From positions 1 through 64,000 of the forward strand of contig DASXSB010000030.1 of assembly GCA_036506275.1 (NCBI GenBank): a DNA stretch of 64,000 bases, given 5' to 3'. The position numbers and the translations under genes are program-made. Each line of letters starts with the position of its first letter. The first letter of the stretch is position 1. The notes beneath the pieces were generated by a model, which worked only from the letters and a program-made list of their open reading frames with translations, did not search any database and was not told where the DNA came from. Positions 15,970 through 23,675 of the stretch are shown here, in pieces. The DNA is from DASXSB01 sp036506275 (GTDB lineage: Bacteria > Methylomirabilota > Methylomirabilia > Rokubacteriales > CSP1-6).

Positions 15970-17745
15970 TCAGACCGACGCCAGCTTGAAGCGCGAGACG
16001 TTGGTCGTGAGCTCCTCGGCGAGCTTGACGAGGTCCTCGACGGTCTTTCGGGTCTGGAGAATGCCCTGTTCCGTCTGGACGGCCACGCTCGCGATCGACT
16101 GCACCGCCGTCGCCACGCCTTCCGCGCCGCGCACCTGCTGCTGGGTGGCGAGCGAGATGTCCTGGGCGAGCTCGGCGGACTTGTGGGAGACGTCGATGAT
16201 CTCCTTCAAGCTCTCCTCGGCGCGGATGGTGACCTTGTAGCCGGACTCGACCTCGTTCGTGCCTTGCTCCATGAGGACGATCGCTTCCTGCGTCTCCGCC
16301 TGCACGTTCTTGATGAGGGAGGCGATGTCGCGGGTGGCACGCGCCGACCGCTCCGCGAGCTTGCGCACCTCGTCGGCGACGACGGCGAACCGGAGGCCGG
16401 CCTCGCCCGCGCCCGCCGCCTCGATGGCGGCGTTGAGGGCGAGGAGGTTCGTCTGCGACGCGATGTCCTCGATGGTGTTCACGATCTCGGAGATTTCGAG
16501 CGAGCGGTCGCCGAGGCTCTTGATCTTCTTGGCGAGGCTCTGCACCTCGGCGCGGATCCGCTGCATCTTGGCCAGGCTGTCGTGCACGGCCGACTCGCCC
16601 TTCTGCGCCGCTTCCAGGCCGCGCCGCGCCGCCACCGCCGAGCCTTCCGCGTTCTCCGCCACCTGCCGCACGGACAGCGTCATCTCTTCCATGGCGCTGC
16701 TCACGGTCATGGCTTCCCGAGACTGTCCCTGGGCGCCCGTGGCCATCTGCTGGGTGGCCGCGATCATCTCGTTCGACATGCCGGCCACGCGGAGGGCGGC
16801 CACGCGCACGTCGGCGATGACGGAGCCGATCTCTTCCACCATGACGTTGATGGCGTCGACGACGTTGCCGAGCACGTCCGGCGTCACTTCGCCGCGGCGG
16901 GTGAGGTCGCCCTGCGAGATTTCCATGGCGGTGTCGAGGAAGCGCTGCACGTTGCGCTGGAGCTGCTCGCGGTGGTGCCGTTCCTCGTCGCGCTCGGCCT
17001 CCGTCTGCACCTGGGAGCGGAGCCGCACCACGGTGTCGTTGAAGGTGGCGGCGAGACGGCCGATCTCGTCGCCCGACTTCACGGGCACTGTGACCGAGAG
17101 GTCACCGCGTCCGACGCGCTCGGCGGCGGACACGATCTGGGACACGGGCTGCGTGATGCGCCACCAGGCGAAGCCGACGCAGGCGAGCATGGCCACCGCG
17201 GCCACCCCGCCGAAGACCATGAGGAGATTGCGGCCGGATTTCAACGCCGCGTCCGCGATGATCTGCTTGTTCATGCCCACGCGCACGGTGCCGAGCTGCC
17301 CCGCCAGCATGGGCACGCCGATGTCGATGATCTGTCGTCCCGTCCCCGTGACGGGGTCCCGGTAGGTGATGTCGCGGATCTGGCGGCGGGCGTCGCCGGG
17401 AACGATGTTCATCTCGATCAGATCCGGCGGCACGAGGGGATGGAAGGTGTGGGCGATGAGCGTCTTCTGGGGGTCGTACACCATCACGTAGGCGACGCCG
17501 CTGATGGAGGCGAACTGGTCCACCAGCGATTGCACGGTCGACGCGTCGCGGGTGAGGACGAGATCGACGCCGGAGCTGGCGAGGCTGTTGGCGATGGCCT
17601 CGCCCTTCGACGTGAACTCTTCCGTCATGCGGTACCGCAGCACGTCCGTAGACGACCACCACGTCACCACCGCGAGAGGGGCGAGGATCGCCACCAGGAA
17701 CACGGTGATCTTGAGCGGGAGCCCCAACCGCAAGCGCATTCTCAT
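15970..17745 (-). CDS. methyl-accepting chemotaxis protein
   Basis: 591 residues from the preferred ATG 17745, which has GAGGAG six bases upstream; ATG 17751 directly abuts that site. TM1 is about 10-30, a periplasmic sensor about 31-175 (single-Cache-like size, containing VAYVMVYDPQKTLIAH), and TM2 about 180-203. A HAMP domain follows, then a long signalling hairpin with the tip IASQTNLLALNAAIEAAGAGE (usual ARAGE, here AGAGE). It is flanked by a LivK-like binding protein gene and cheR, so it may sense an amino acid through that protein. It is the only MCP in the window. Confidence 0.94.
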   Translation of the reverse strand: MRMRLRLGLPLKITVFLVAILAPLAVVTWWSSTDVLRYRMTEEFTSKGEAIANSLASSGVDLVLTRDASTVQSLVDQFASISGVAYVMVYDPQKTLIAHTFHPLVPPDLIEMNIVPGDARRQIRDITYRDPVTGTGRQIIDIGVPMLAGQLGTVRVGMNKQIIADAALKSGRNLLMVFGGVAAVAMLACVGFAWWRITQPVSQIVSAAERVGRGDLSVTVPVKSGDEIGRLAATFNDTVVRLRSQVQTEAERDEERHHREQLQRNVQRFLDTAMEISQGDLTRRGEVTPDVLGNVVDAINVMVEEIGSVIADVRVAALRVAGMSNEMIAATQQMATGAQGQSREAMTVSSAMEEMTLSVRQVAENAEGSAVAARRGLEAAQKGESAVHDSLAKMQRIRAEVQSLAKKIKSLGDRSLEISEIVNTIEDIASQTNLLALNAAIEAAGAGEAGLRFAVVADEVRKLAERSARATRDIASLIKNVQAETQEAIVLMEQGTNEVESGYKVTIRAEESLKEIIDVSHKSAELAQDISLATQQQVRGAEGVATAVQSIASVAVQTEQGILQTRKTVEDLVKLAEELTTNVSRFKLASV

Positions 17746-17764
17746 TGCCATCTCCTCGACCCCC

Positions 17765-19102
17765 TCAGGCCTTGGTCACGGTGGACCAGTCGGCCACCGG
17801 GACCCAGCGATCGTTCTCAACGCGGGTGAAATAGACGTTGTCGAGCCCCTGATGGCGCTCCGAGCTGAAGGTCACAGGCGCTCCGATGCCGAGGTCGAGG
17901 TTGCGCAAGGATTCGAGCGCGGCCCGGAAGGCGACCCGGGTCGGCTGGGGACCCACGCGGCGGAGACCCTCCACGATGACCTTCGCGTTCACCATTCCTT
18001 CGAGGCTGATGAAGCTGTACTTCTGAGCGGTGTACTTCTCGTCGCGGAGCGCCTCCGGCACGGGCGGGTTGTAGCGGTCCATGACGGCGCGGTACTCCAC
18101 CACGCCCGGGAGCGAGACGTCGTCGTAGCTCGGCACCACCTGGGAATTGACGAGGTTCCGCGTGTAGTCGCGACCGGACGCCTTCCCGCTCTTGCTGAGA
18201 AGGCCGAGCATGGCGTCGGAGCCGACGAAGGAGACGTTGGAGATCGGCACGTGCCAGTTGGCGTCGCGCGCGGTGCGGACGAAGGCGCCGCATCCCTGGT
18301 AGGCGCCCGTGCACAGCACCACGTCGGCGCCCGCCTTCTGGAGCGCCGCCACCGCCGGCTTCACGTCGTCCTCGAACTTGGCCCCGCGGGGATAGGTCGC
18401 CTCCGCGACGATCTTGGCGCCCCGCTGCGCGAGTCCGCGGGCCACGCCGTCGGTGCCGCTGCGACCGTAGGCGTCGATCTGGTAGTAGACGCCGAACTTG
18501 CGGGCGCCGAGCTGCCAGAACCGCTCCACCAGCGACATCATCTCCTGGCGGTAGGAGGCGCGGACGTTGAACACCTGCTCCACGTACGGCGCCTCCCGCT
18601 GCGGCTGGGCGCCCGTGAAGTTGCCGACCAGGATGAGGTCGCGGTCCGCGTAGCGCTTGATGACGGGGAGGGCGCGCGTGAGCGTGGGCGTGCCCACGTA
18701 GTTGGAGAGGAAGAAGACGTTCTCCTTCTCCACCAGCTCGATCGTGTTCTTCACGCACGGAATGGGCTCGTACCCGTCGTTGAGGGCGACCACGCCGATG
18801 AGGCGGCCATGGACGCCGCCGTTGGCGTTGACGTGCATGTAGTAGGCCTGGGCGCCGCGGTAGAACTCACCGCCGAGACCGGCGGCCGTCCCCTTGAAGG
18901 CGGCGCTCATGCCGATCTTGATGTCGCGCGCGCTCACGCCGGGCGCGCTCGCGGTGGGAAGCTCGGAGCGGACGGGGGCGGGGGCGGGGGCGCCACCCGT
19001 GACGCCCTTCGCGACCTGGGCGGAGGCGGCGGACGGCTGTCCCGCCGTGAGTCCGCCCAGCAGCGCCTGCATCATGAAGCCGAGAAAGTTGCGACGTTCC
19101 AT
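17765..19102 (-). CDS. LivK-type periplasmic binding protein embedded in the che operon
   Basis: 445 residues. A signal region lies at 1-29 (MERRNFLGFMMQALLGG...), then a type I periplasmic-binding fold of the branched-chain amino-acid/amide family (IKIGMSAAFKGTAAGLGGEF; SLVERFWQLGARKFGVYYQI; VPSYDDVSLPGVVEYRAVM). No permease or ATPase gene adjoins it. It lies between cheW and the MCP gene, all in one orientation with gaps of 2 and 19 bp. A solute-binding chemoreceptor partner is therefore more likely than transport. The ligand cannot be read from sequence. Confidence 0.9.
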   Translation of the reverse strand: MERRNFLGFMMQALLGGLTAGQPSAASAQVAKGVTGGAPAPAPVRSELPTASAPGVSARDIKIGMSAAFKGTAAGLGGEFYRGAQAYYMHVNANGGVHGRLIGVVALNDGYEPIPCVKNTIELVEKENVFFLSNYVGTPTLTRALPVIKRYADRDLILVGNFTGAQPQREAPYVEQVFNVRASYRQEMMSLVERFWQLGARKFGVYYQIDAYGRSGTDGVARGLAQRGAKIVAEATYPRGAKFEDDVKPAVAALQKAGADVVLCTGAYQGCGAFVRTARDANWHVPISNVSFVGSDAMLGLLSKSGKASGRDYTRNLVNSQVVPSYDDVSLPGVVEYRAVMDRYNPPVPEALRDEKYTAQKYSFISLEGMVNAKVIVEGLRRVGPQPTRVAFRAALESLRNLDLGIGAPVTFSSERHQGLDNVYFTRVENDRWVPVADWSTVTKA

Positions 19103-19104
19103 GC

Positions 19105-19623
19105 TCAGCCATCCTTGTGCGCCCACGGTCGCATCCGCGCCGAGTGCAGGATGCCGGGGCTGTCGAGCAATGTGACGAAGCCATCTCCACGGGCGAGGAG
19201 TCCGGTCGCGAACTCGCCGTACTCCCGCCGAGAGCGGTCGGAGAGCGGAACGACGGCCTCGAAGGGCTCGAGCCCGACGACGTCGTCGATCGCGATCCCG
19301 ACCTGAAATCCGCCTTCCTCCATTACGAGCGCACGCACGAGACCGCGTCCGGTGCGCGATCCCAATCCGAGCAAGGGCTGGATGTCGACGATGGGAACGA
19401 TCACGCCGCGCAGGTTGGCGACGCCGAGGATGTGGCCGGGCGCGCGGGGGACGGCCGTCCACGTCGCGAAATCCACGACCTCGCGCGCGTAGCGGACGTC
19501 CACCGCGAACGGCTTCCCGGCCAGGGTGAACATGCAGGCGCGGATCGATTGCGCCTGGCGATCGGCGGCGCCGGAGATGAGCGCAGGGGAACGCGTGGAG
19601 TCGGCGACAGCCGGCGGGCTCAT
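19105..19623 (-). CDS. cheW: CheW coupling protein
   Basis: 172 residues. This is the most canonical CheW of the locus: RACMFTLAGKPFAVDVRYAREVV, then GVANLRGVIVPIVDIQPLLGL with the intact NLRG loop, then VGIAIDDVVGLEPFEAVVPL. It links the MCP to CheA at the inner face of the membrane. ATG 19623 is preferred because GAGGAC lies just upstream; an in-frame GTG at 19635 is possible. It begins 17 bp after the CheY-like gene and ends 2 bp before the binding-protein gene. Confidence 0.92.
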   Translation of the reverse strand: MSPPAVADSTRSPALISGAADRQAQSIRACMFTLAGKPFAVDVRYAREVVDFATWTAVPRAPGHILGVANLRGVIVPIVDIQPLLGLGSRTGRGLVRALVMEEGGFQVGIAIDDVVGLEPFEAVVPLSDRSRREYGEFATGLLARGDGFVTLLDSPGILHSARMRPWAHKDG

Positions 19624-19639
19624 CGCCGTCCTCACCTGC

Positions 19640-20002
19640 CTACCGGAGGAAGACCCGCACCGCCTTCAGCAGCTCGTCGGCGGTGAACGGCTTCATGAGG
19701 TACTCGTCGGCGCCTTGACGCTTGCCCCAGACGCGGTCGCTCTCCTGGTTCTTCGAGCTCACCACCACCACCGGGGTGTGGCGTGTGCGCTCGTCCTTCT
19801 TGAGCCCGCGCAGGATCTCGTAGCCATTCCGCTTCGGCATGACGATGTCGAGCAGCAGCACGTCCGGCCGCTCCGCCAGCATCTTTTCCTCGAGGGCGTC
19901 GCCATCGAGGTAGGTGACGACCTGGTGCCCGGCGGACTTGAGGATGTTCTCCATCATCTGGAGCTCGGAATAGGCATCGTCGACGACCATCACCTTGCCC
20001 AT
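19640..20002 (-). CDS. CheY-like single-domain response regulator, first gene of the chemosensory operon
   Basis: 120 residues. It is a complete receiver with D8/D9, phospho-acceptor D52 in LLLDIVMPKRNG, S82/S83 and K104 in YLMKPF. It is about two-thirds identical to the regulator at 70-432 and shares its DDAYSEL start and the KRQGAD loop. The start is ATG 20002, with GGAGG 12 nt upstream; upstream in-frame residues lack similarity. As the first gene it is probably the principal phospho-acceptor of the CheA hybrid. The pair resembles PilG/PilH or FrzZ-type duplicated regulators. Confidence 0.93.
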   Translation of the reverse strand: MGKVMVVDDAYSELQMMENILKSAGHQVVTYLDGDALEEKMLAERPDVLLLDIVMPKRNGYEILRGLKKDERTRHTPVVVVSSKNQESDRVWGKRQGADEYLMKPFTADELLKAVRVFLR

Positions 20003-20403
20003 GACCGCGTCATGCCTCCATCGGAAAGTGGTGTGCACCGTGAAGAGCGCGGGGAAGGATGGGACGAGGCGCGATCATTCGGCCCTCCTCGAGCGGCAAC
20101 TGTCTTTCCGCGAGGAGCCGGCGCTCCCAAGCGCGATCGGAAAGAAGCCGTCCCGGCTCAGTTTCCTTCGGCGCGCGAGGGATACAAGGTCCGTACCAAA
20201 CCCGCCGAGAGCGGCGAGAACCACTGGAACCGCGCAGAAAAGCGCCGCGTTCTCGCGCCTGTCACATCCCGCGGGCGCGGCGGGCGCGGCGGGCGCGAGA
20301 CAGTGGATGGTCACGCGCCACGTCATGGTTGCCAACTTGCCGGGAGGTCGGTGACAGCACGTCCCGGGGCGCGCGGGGGACGGCGGGGCGAAAGGCGCGC
20401 CCG
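20003..20403. other. 401-bp non-coding gap upstream of the chemosensory operon
   Basis: No credible gene is seen on either strand. The stretch should carry the promoter of the minus-strand chemosensory operon, but I find no convincing -35/-10 or -24/-12 pair. It contains GGCGC-rich short repeats near 20276-20300, a small inverted repeat AGCCG/CGGCT near 20147-20160, and the end of the importer operon. Confidence 0.6.
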
Positions 20404-20760
20404 TCAGAACCCGAAAATGCCGTTGTGGATGAGCACGAACACGAGCCACACGAGCTGCACGCCGACGAACACCGGCAGCGCGCGCTCACGACCGAGGCGG
20501 CGCGCGGCGCGGTAGTGCCAGATGCCACCCACGACCGCGAGGAGCGCGAAGAACCCACCCGGGTAAGCGCCGAGAACGCTATAGTGAACGGCCAGCCCGC
20601 CCGCAAAGCTCCACAGCACCCACGCCGCCAGCCAGTAGGACACCACGGAGACGAGGAGCGAGGCGGGCGCGCCCGACCGGCCGAGCACGCGCGCGATGGT
20701 GGCGCCGATCACGCCCGCGGCCACGAGCACGCCGATGGCGATGAGCGTCCAGCGGATCAT
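20404..20760 (-). CDS. small membrane protein of unknown function linked to an ABC importer
   Basis: 118 residues with about four hydrophobic helices (1-25, 35-57, 62-83, 97-115) and a basic turn HYRAARRLGRERALP. It has no motif I recognise. The ATG at 20760 overlaps the permease stop by 4 bp (ATGA), so it is translated with the importer and may be an accessory membrane subunit. It is hidden inside a longer open frame that runs antisense-like through the permease, which I reject. Confidence 0.75.
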   Translation of the reverse strand: MIRWTLIAIGVLVAAGVIGATIARVLGRSGAPASLLVSVVSYWLAAWVLWSFAGGLAVHYSVLGAYPGGFFALLAVVGGIWHYRAARRLGRERALPVFVGVQLVWLVFVLIHNGIFGF

Positions 20761-21572
20761 GAGCGGCGCTGGTACTCGGGCCGCCAGCGCAGGAGCCGCA
20801 TCTCGACCTGCTTGATGCCGAGCGCCATCACGATCCCGATGGCGCCCAGCGTGAGCAGCGCCACCATCATGTCGGCGGCGTTCAGGGTGCCCAGCGACTG
20901 GATGATCAGATAGCCGAGACCGCCTCCCGACTCCCCGCCCAGGAACTCGCCCACCACGACGCCGATGAGCGCGAACGAGATGGAGGGCGTGAGGGAGGCG
21001 AACGTCCACGCCAGCGTGGAGGGAACGATCACGGTGCGCATGATCTGGCGCTCTCCCGCGCCGAGGAAGCGTGCGGACGAGATGAGGTCGGCGTCCACGC
21101 TGCGCGCGCCCTGGAAGGTGTTGAAGAACACGATGAAGAACACGATCGTCCACGCCAGCACGACCTTCGCCGCCAGCCCGAAGCCGAAGATCATGGTGAC
21201 GAGCGGCACGAGGGCGATGCGCGGCAGGGAGTTGAAGGCCACGATGTAGGGCGAGAACACGCGCGCGAGGCGATCGTGGCGGCCGAGGACGAGGCCGGCC
21301 GCAAAGCCGGTGGAGACGCCCACCGCGAAGCCCCACAACGTGGACTCCACCGTGGACGCCGCCATCTGCCAGAGCGAGAGACGGACGTCGCCGAAGGCGA
21401 GATGGAGGAAGCGCCGTCCGATGACGGAAGGACGGCTGATGAAGAACGGGTCGATCCAGTAGAGGCCGGGCGTGCGGGAGATTCTTTTGATTCCGGTGAG
21501 CCACTCCCACGCCGCCACCACGGTGACGAGGATGGCGAGCCGCCACAGGAAGATGCGCGTCGCTTCCTTCAT
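20757..21572 (-). CDS. ABC importer permease, SsuC/TauC/NrtB type
   Basis: 271 residues. About six membrane helices and the binding-protein-dependent permease EAA loop near residues 160-185 (SARFLGAGERQIMRTVIVPSTL). It forms the inner-membrane channel for the adjacent ATPase and binding protein. Members import sulfonates, taurine, nitrate, bicarbonate or thiamine precursors; the substrate is undetermined. The start ATG 21572 follows the ATPase gene by 18 bp. Confidence 0.93.
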   Translation of the reverse strand: MKEATRIFLWRLAILVTVVAAWEWLTGIKRISRTPGLYWIDPFFISRPSVIGRRFLHLAFGDVRLSLWQMAASTVESTLWGFAVGVSTGFAAGLVLGRHDRLARVFSPYIVAFNSLPRIALVPLVTMIFGFGLAAKVVLAWTIVFFIVFFNTFQGARSVDADLISSARFLGAGERQIMRTVIVPSTLAWTFASLTPSISFALIGVVVGEFLGGESGGGLGYLIIQSLGTLNAADMMVALLTLGAIGIVMALGIKQVEMRLLRWRPEYQRRS

Positions 21573-21590
21573 CGTCTCACGCGCATCGTC

Positions 21591-22376
21591 TCACGCGCGG
21601 GCGGCGAACTCCTGGCCGAGGACGTGCCAGATCTCGCCATACTCCCGCGCGTACTCCTCCGTCTCCCGGAGCCGGATCACGTCGCGCGGCCGCGGCAGCG
21701 TCACCTCGTGGACCATACGGACGCGCCCGGGCCGCCGGCTCATCACCACCACCCGGTCGGCGAGCGTGATGGCCTCCGAGAGATCGTGGGTGACGAAAAC
21801 CACCGTCTGCTGCTGCGCCTCCCACAGCGCGAGCAGCTCGCGGTGCAGGTTGATCTTGGTGTGGGTGTCGAGGGCGCCGAAGGGCTCGTCCATCAGCAAG
21901 ATCTGCGGCTCCACCACGAGCGTGCGCAGAAGCGCCACCCGTTGCCGCATCCCACCGGAGAGCGTGGCCGGGAACGCGTCCTCGAAGCCGTCCAGTCCCG
22001 CCATGCGGATGGCGGCGTGGATGCGCCGCGAGCGCTCGGCGGCGGGGACGCCCTGGTACTCGAGGCCGAGACCGATGTTGCGCGCCACCGTCCGCCACGG
22101 AAAGACCGTGTCCTTCTGGAAGACGTAGCCGACGCGGGCGGGAACGGCGGTCACGGTCTCGCCGTCGATTTCCACGGTGCCGGCGGTGGGGGCGACGAGC
22201 CCGGCGATCATGTTGAGGATGGTGGACTTGCCGCAGCCCGACGGACCCACGAGGGCGATGAACTCACCGTCGCGCACCTCGAAGGAGACGGGAGCGACGG
22301 CGGCGACCTCGCGCGTGCCGTCGCGAAAGACCTTCGCGAGATCCCTCACCACGATGCGGGAGCGGCGCGGGCCCAT
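21591..22376 (-). CDS. ABC importer ATPase, SsuB/TauB/NrtD type
   Basis: 261 residues. Walker A GPSGCGKST near residues 41-49, a Q-loop (YVFQKDTVFPW), signature LSGGMRQRV, Walker B ILLMDEPFGALD and H-loop FVTHDLSEA. The FQKD..FPW form is typical of the nitrate/taurine/sulfonate group. ATG 22376 is preferred; GTG 22379 precedes it directly. It energises the permease encoded downstream. Confidence 0.95.
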   Translation of the reverse strand: MGPRRSRIVVRDLAKVFRDGTREVAAVAPVSFEVRDGEFIALVGPSGCGKSTILNMIAGLVAPTAGTVEIDGETVTAVPARVGYVFQKDTVFPWRTVARNIGLGLEYQGVPAAERSRRIHAAIRMAGLDGFEDAFPATLSGGMRQRVALLRTLVVEPQILLMDEPFGALDTHTKINLHRELLALWEAQQQTVVFVTHDLSEAITLADRVVVMSRRPGRVRMVHEVTLPRPRDVIRLRETEEYAREYGEIWHVLGQEFAARA

Positions 22377-22395
22377 CACCAGCGGTCGGGGTCGA

Positions 22396-23466
22396 TCACG
22401 CCCGGTACTTCGTCTGCGCCTTCTTCACGAACGACATCTCGGCCACGTCCGCGAACGGGAGCGGCTTCTCGACCGCGATGGGGACCCAGACCTTGAGGCC
22501 GTTCTCGTAATCGCGGGGCTGGATCATGAAATCCCAGTCGAAGATCGTCTTGTAGTAGCGCACCGAGCGCAGCACGATCTCGCGCGTGAAGGTCTCCATG
22601 TAGGGCTTGTGGAGGAGCTCGACGATCTCGTCGTCCTTCGCGCGGCGGATCCACTGCTGGGCGCGATAGCACGCGTTGACGTAGGCCTGGACGAGATCGG
22701 GCGACTTCTCGATCGTCTCCTTGAGGGCGTAGCCCACCGTGACCGGGATGCGGCCGCCGAAGACGCGGTTCCACGCCTTCTCGTCCTGCACGTCGTAGAT
22801 GACCTTGCCGAATCCCTCTTCCTCGGCCGCCCACTGCCACTCGGGAACGGCCATGATGGCGTCGAACTTCGCCGCCTTCAGACCCGCGAGCATGGTGGCG
22901 GAGGAGCCGCCGCCCACCCACTCCACGGAGTCGTGCACGGGCTTGCCGTCGGGACCGTGGGTGCCCCGCAGAACGTACACGCCGTACACATAGGTGCCGG
23001 ACCCGATGGCGGTCGCCGCCACCACCGCCTTGCGCCCCACCAGCTTCTGATCCCCGAGCGCTTCCACCGACCGCACGCCCTTGTCGAAGAGCTCCCGGCG
23101 CACCACGACGTTCGCGTAGCTGCAGCGCCGATCGGTCGTGAACAGCATCTGGGTGGGACGGCCTTTCTCGGTCATCTTCACGGGATGATTCGAATCGCCG
23201 AGACCGAAGGCCGCCTGCCCCGCCGCCACCGCCTGGCTCACCTTGGCGCCGCCGCCGGGGACGATGAAGTTGCCCACGCTCACCCCTTCGTCCTCGAAGA
23301 ACTTCTTCTCCCTGGCGACGAGGTGCTGACCGTACACGAAGGTGGAAACGCTGTGGGACACGGTGATCGGCTTCGGGCCCTGCGCGCGCGCGCGCGGCGG
23401 CGCCGCCGCGCGGACGACGGCGACCGCGGCGGTGGTGGCGAGGAAGTGGCGGCGACTGATGGACAT
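22396..23466 (-). CDS. Tat-exported ABC substrate-binding protein, NrtA/SsuA/TauA-like
   Basis: 356 residues. A Tat signal SRRHFLATTAAVA occupies the first 28, followed by a type II binding fold (ITVSHSVSTFVYGQHLVAREKKFFEDEGV; VSQAVAAGQAAFGLGDS; TMLAGLKAAKFDAIM). Tat export suggests folding before export. SD GGAGG precedes the start ATG 23466, and a near-perfect sigma-70 promoter lies at 23511-23539. It is first in the importer operon with ATPase, permease and a small membrane protein. Ligand unknown. Confidence 0.93.
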   Translation of the reverse strand: MSISRRHFLATTAAVAVVRAAAPPRARAQGPKPITVSHSVSTFVYGQHLVAREKKFFEDEGVSVGNFIVPGGGAKVSQAVAAGQAAFGLGDSNHPVKMTEKGRPTQMLFTTDRRCSYANVVVRRELFDKGVRSVEALGDQKLVGRKAVVAATAIGSGTYVYGVYVLRGTHGPDGKPVHDSVEWVGGGSSATMLAGLKAAKFDAIMAVPEWQWAAEEEGFGKVIYDVQDEKAWNRVFGGRIPVTVGYALKETIEKSPDLVQAYVNACYRAQQWIRRAKDDEIVELLHKPYMETFTREIVLRSVRYYKTIFDWDFMIQPRDYENGLKVWVPIAVEKPLPFADVAEMSFVKKAQTKYRA

Positions 23467-23510
23467 CCGGGACCTCCTGGTGAGCGATCGGACGGCGTGA
23501 TCAGCGCCTG

Positions 23511-23539
23511 AGTGTAGTCAGCGCGAAAAAGCGTGTCAA
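23511..23539 (-). promoter_or_regulatory. sigma-70 promoter of the importer operon
   Basis: On the minus strand TTGACA (23539-23534), a 17-nt spacer, then TACACT (23516-23511). The start would be near 23504, giving a leader of about 38 nt with an AGGAGG ribosome site before ATG 23466. Confidence 0.8.
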
Positions 23540-23606
23540 TCGAGCCGGCGGCGACGGCCACGACGGCGCCGAGATGCGCGGCCCGCGTCGCCCCCAGCGC
23601 AACGCA

Positions 23607-23636
23607 TTGACACTGCTGCGAAATTTCGCCTAGAAT
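23607..23636 (+). promoter_or_regulatory. sigma-70 promoter of the yicC-remA-gmk operon
   Basis: TTGACA at 23607-23612, an 18-nt spacer and TAGAAT at 23631-23636. The -10 ends six bases before an ATG at 23643, so the transcript probably begins at or next to that codon. It is divergent from the importer promoter. Confidence 0.8.
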
Positions 23637-23642
23637 CCCTGG

Positions 23643-23675
23643 ATGAAGGTCGCGAGGTCAGCCCCCGGCCGATGA
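23643..23675 (+). CDS. 10-codon leaderless upstream ORF coupled to yicC
   Basis: ATG 23643 encodes MKVARSAPGR and ends at TGA 23673-23675. That stop overlaps the yicC ATG (ATGA at 23672-23675). The ATG lies at the predicted transcription start, and yicC itself has no Shine-Dalgarno sequence. The simplest reading is that ribosomes enter on this leaderless mini-ORF and restart at yicC. The alternative is that it is chance and yicC initiates weakly on its own. Confidence 0.5.
   Translation: MKVARSAPGR

Noticed and set aside
15823..17829. Long plus-strand open frame antisense to the MCP gene
   Set aside because: It mirrors MCP codons and has no start context or similarity.
20262..20310. GGCGC-rich short repeats as a CRISPR-like or regulatory array
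   Set aside because: Units are irregular and very short; this is common low complexity at this GC content.
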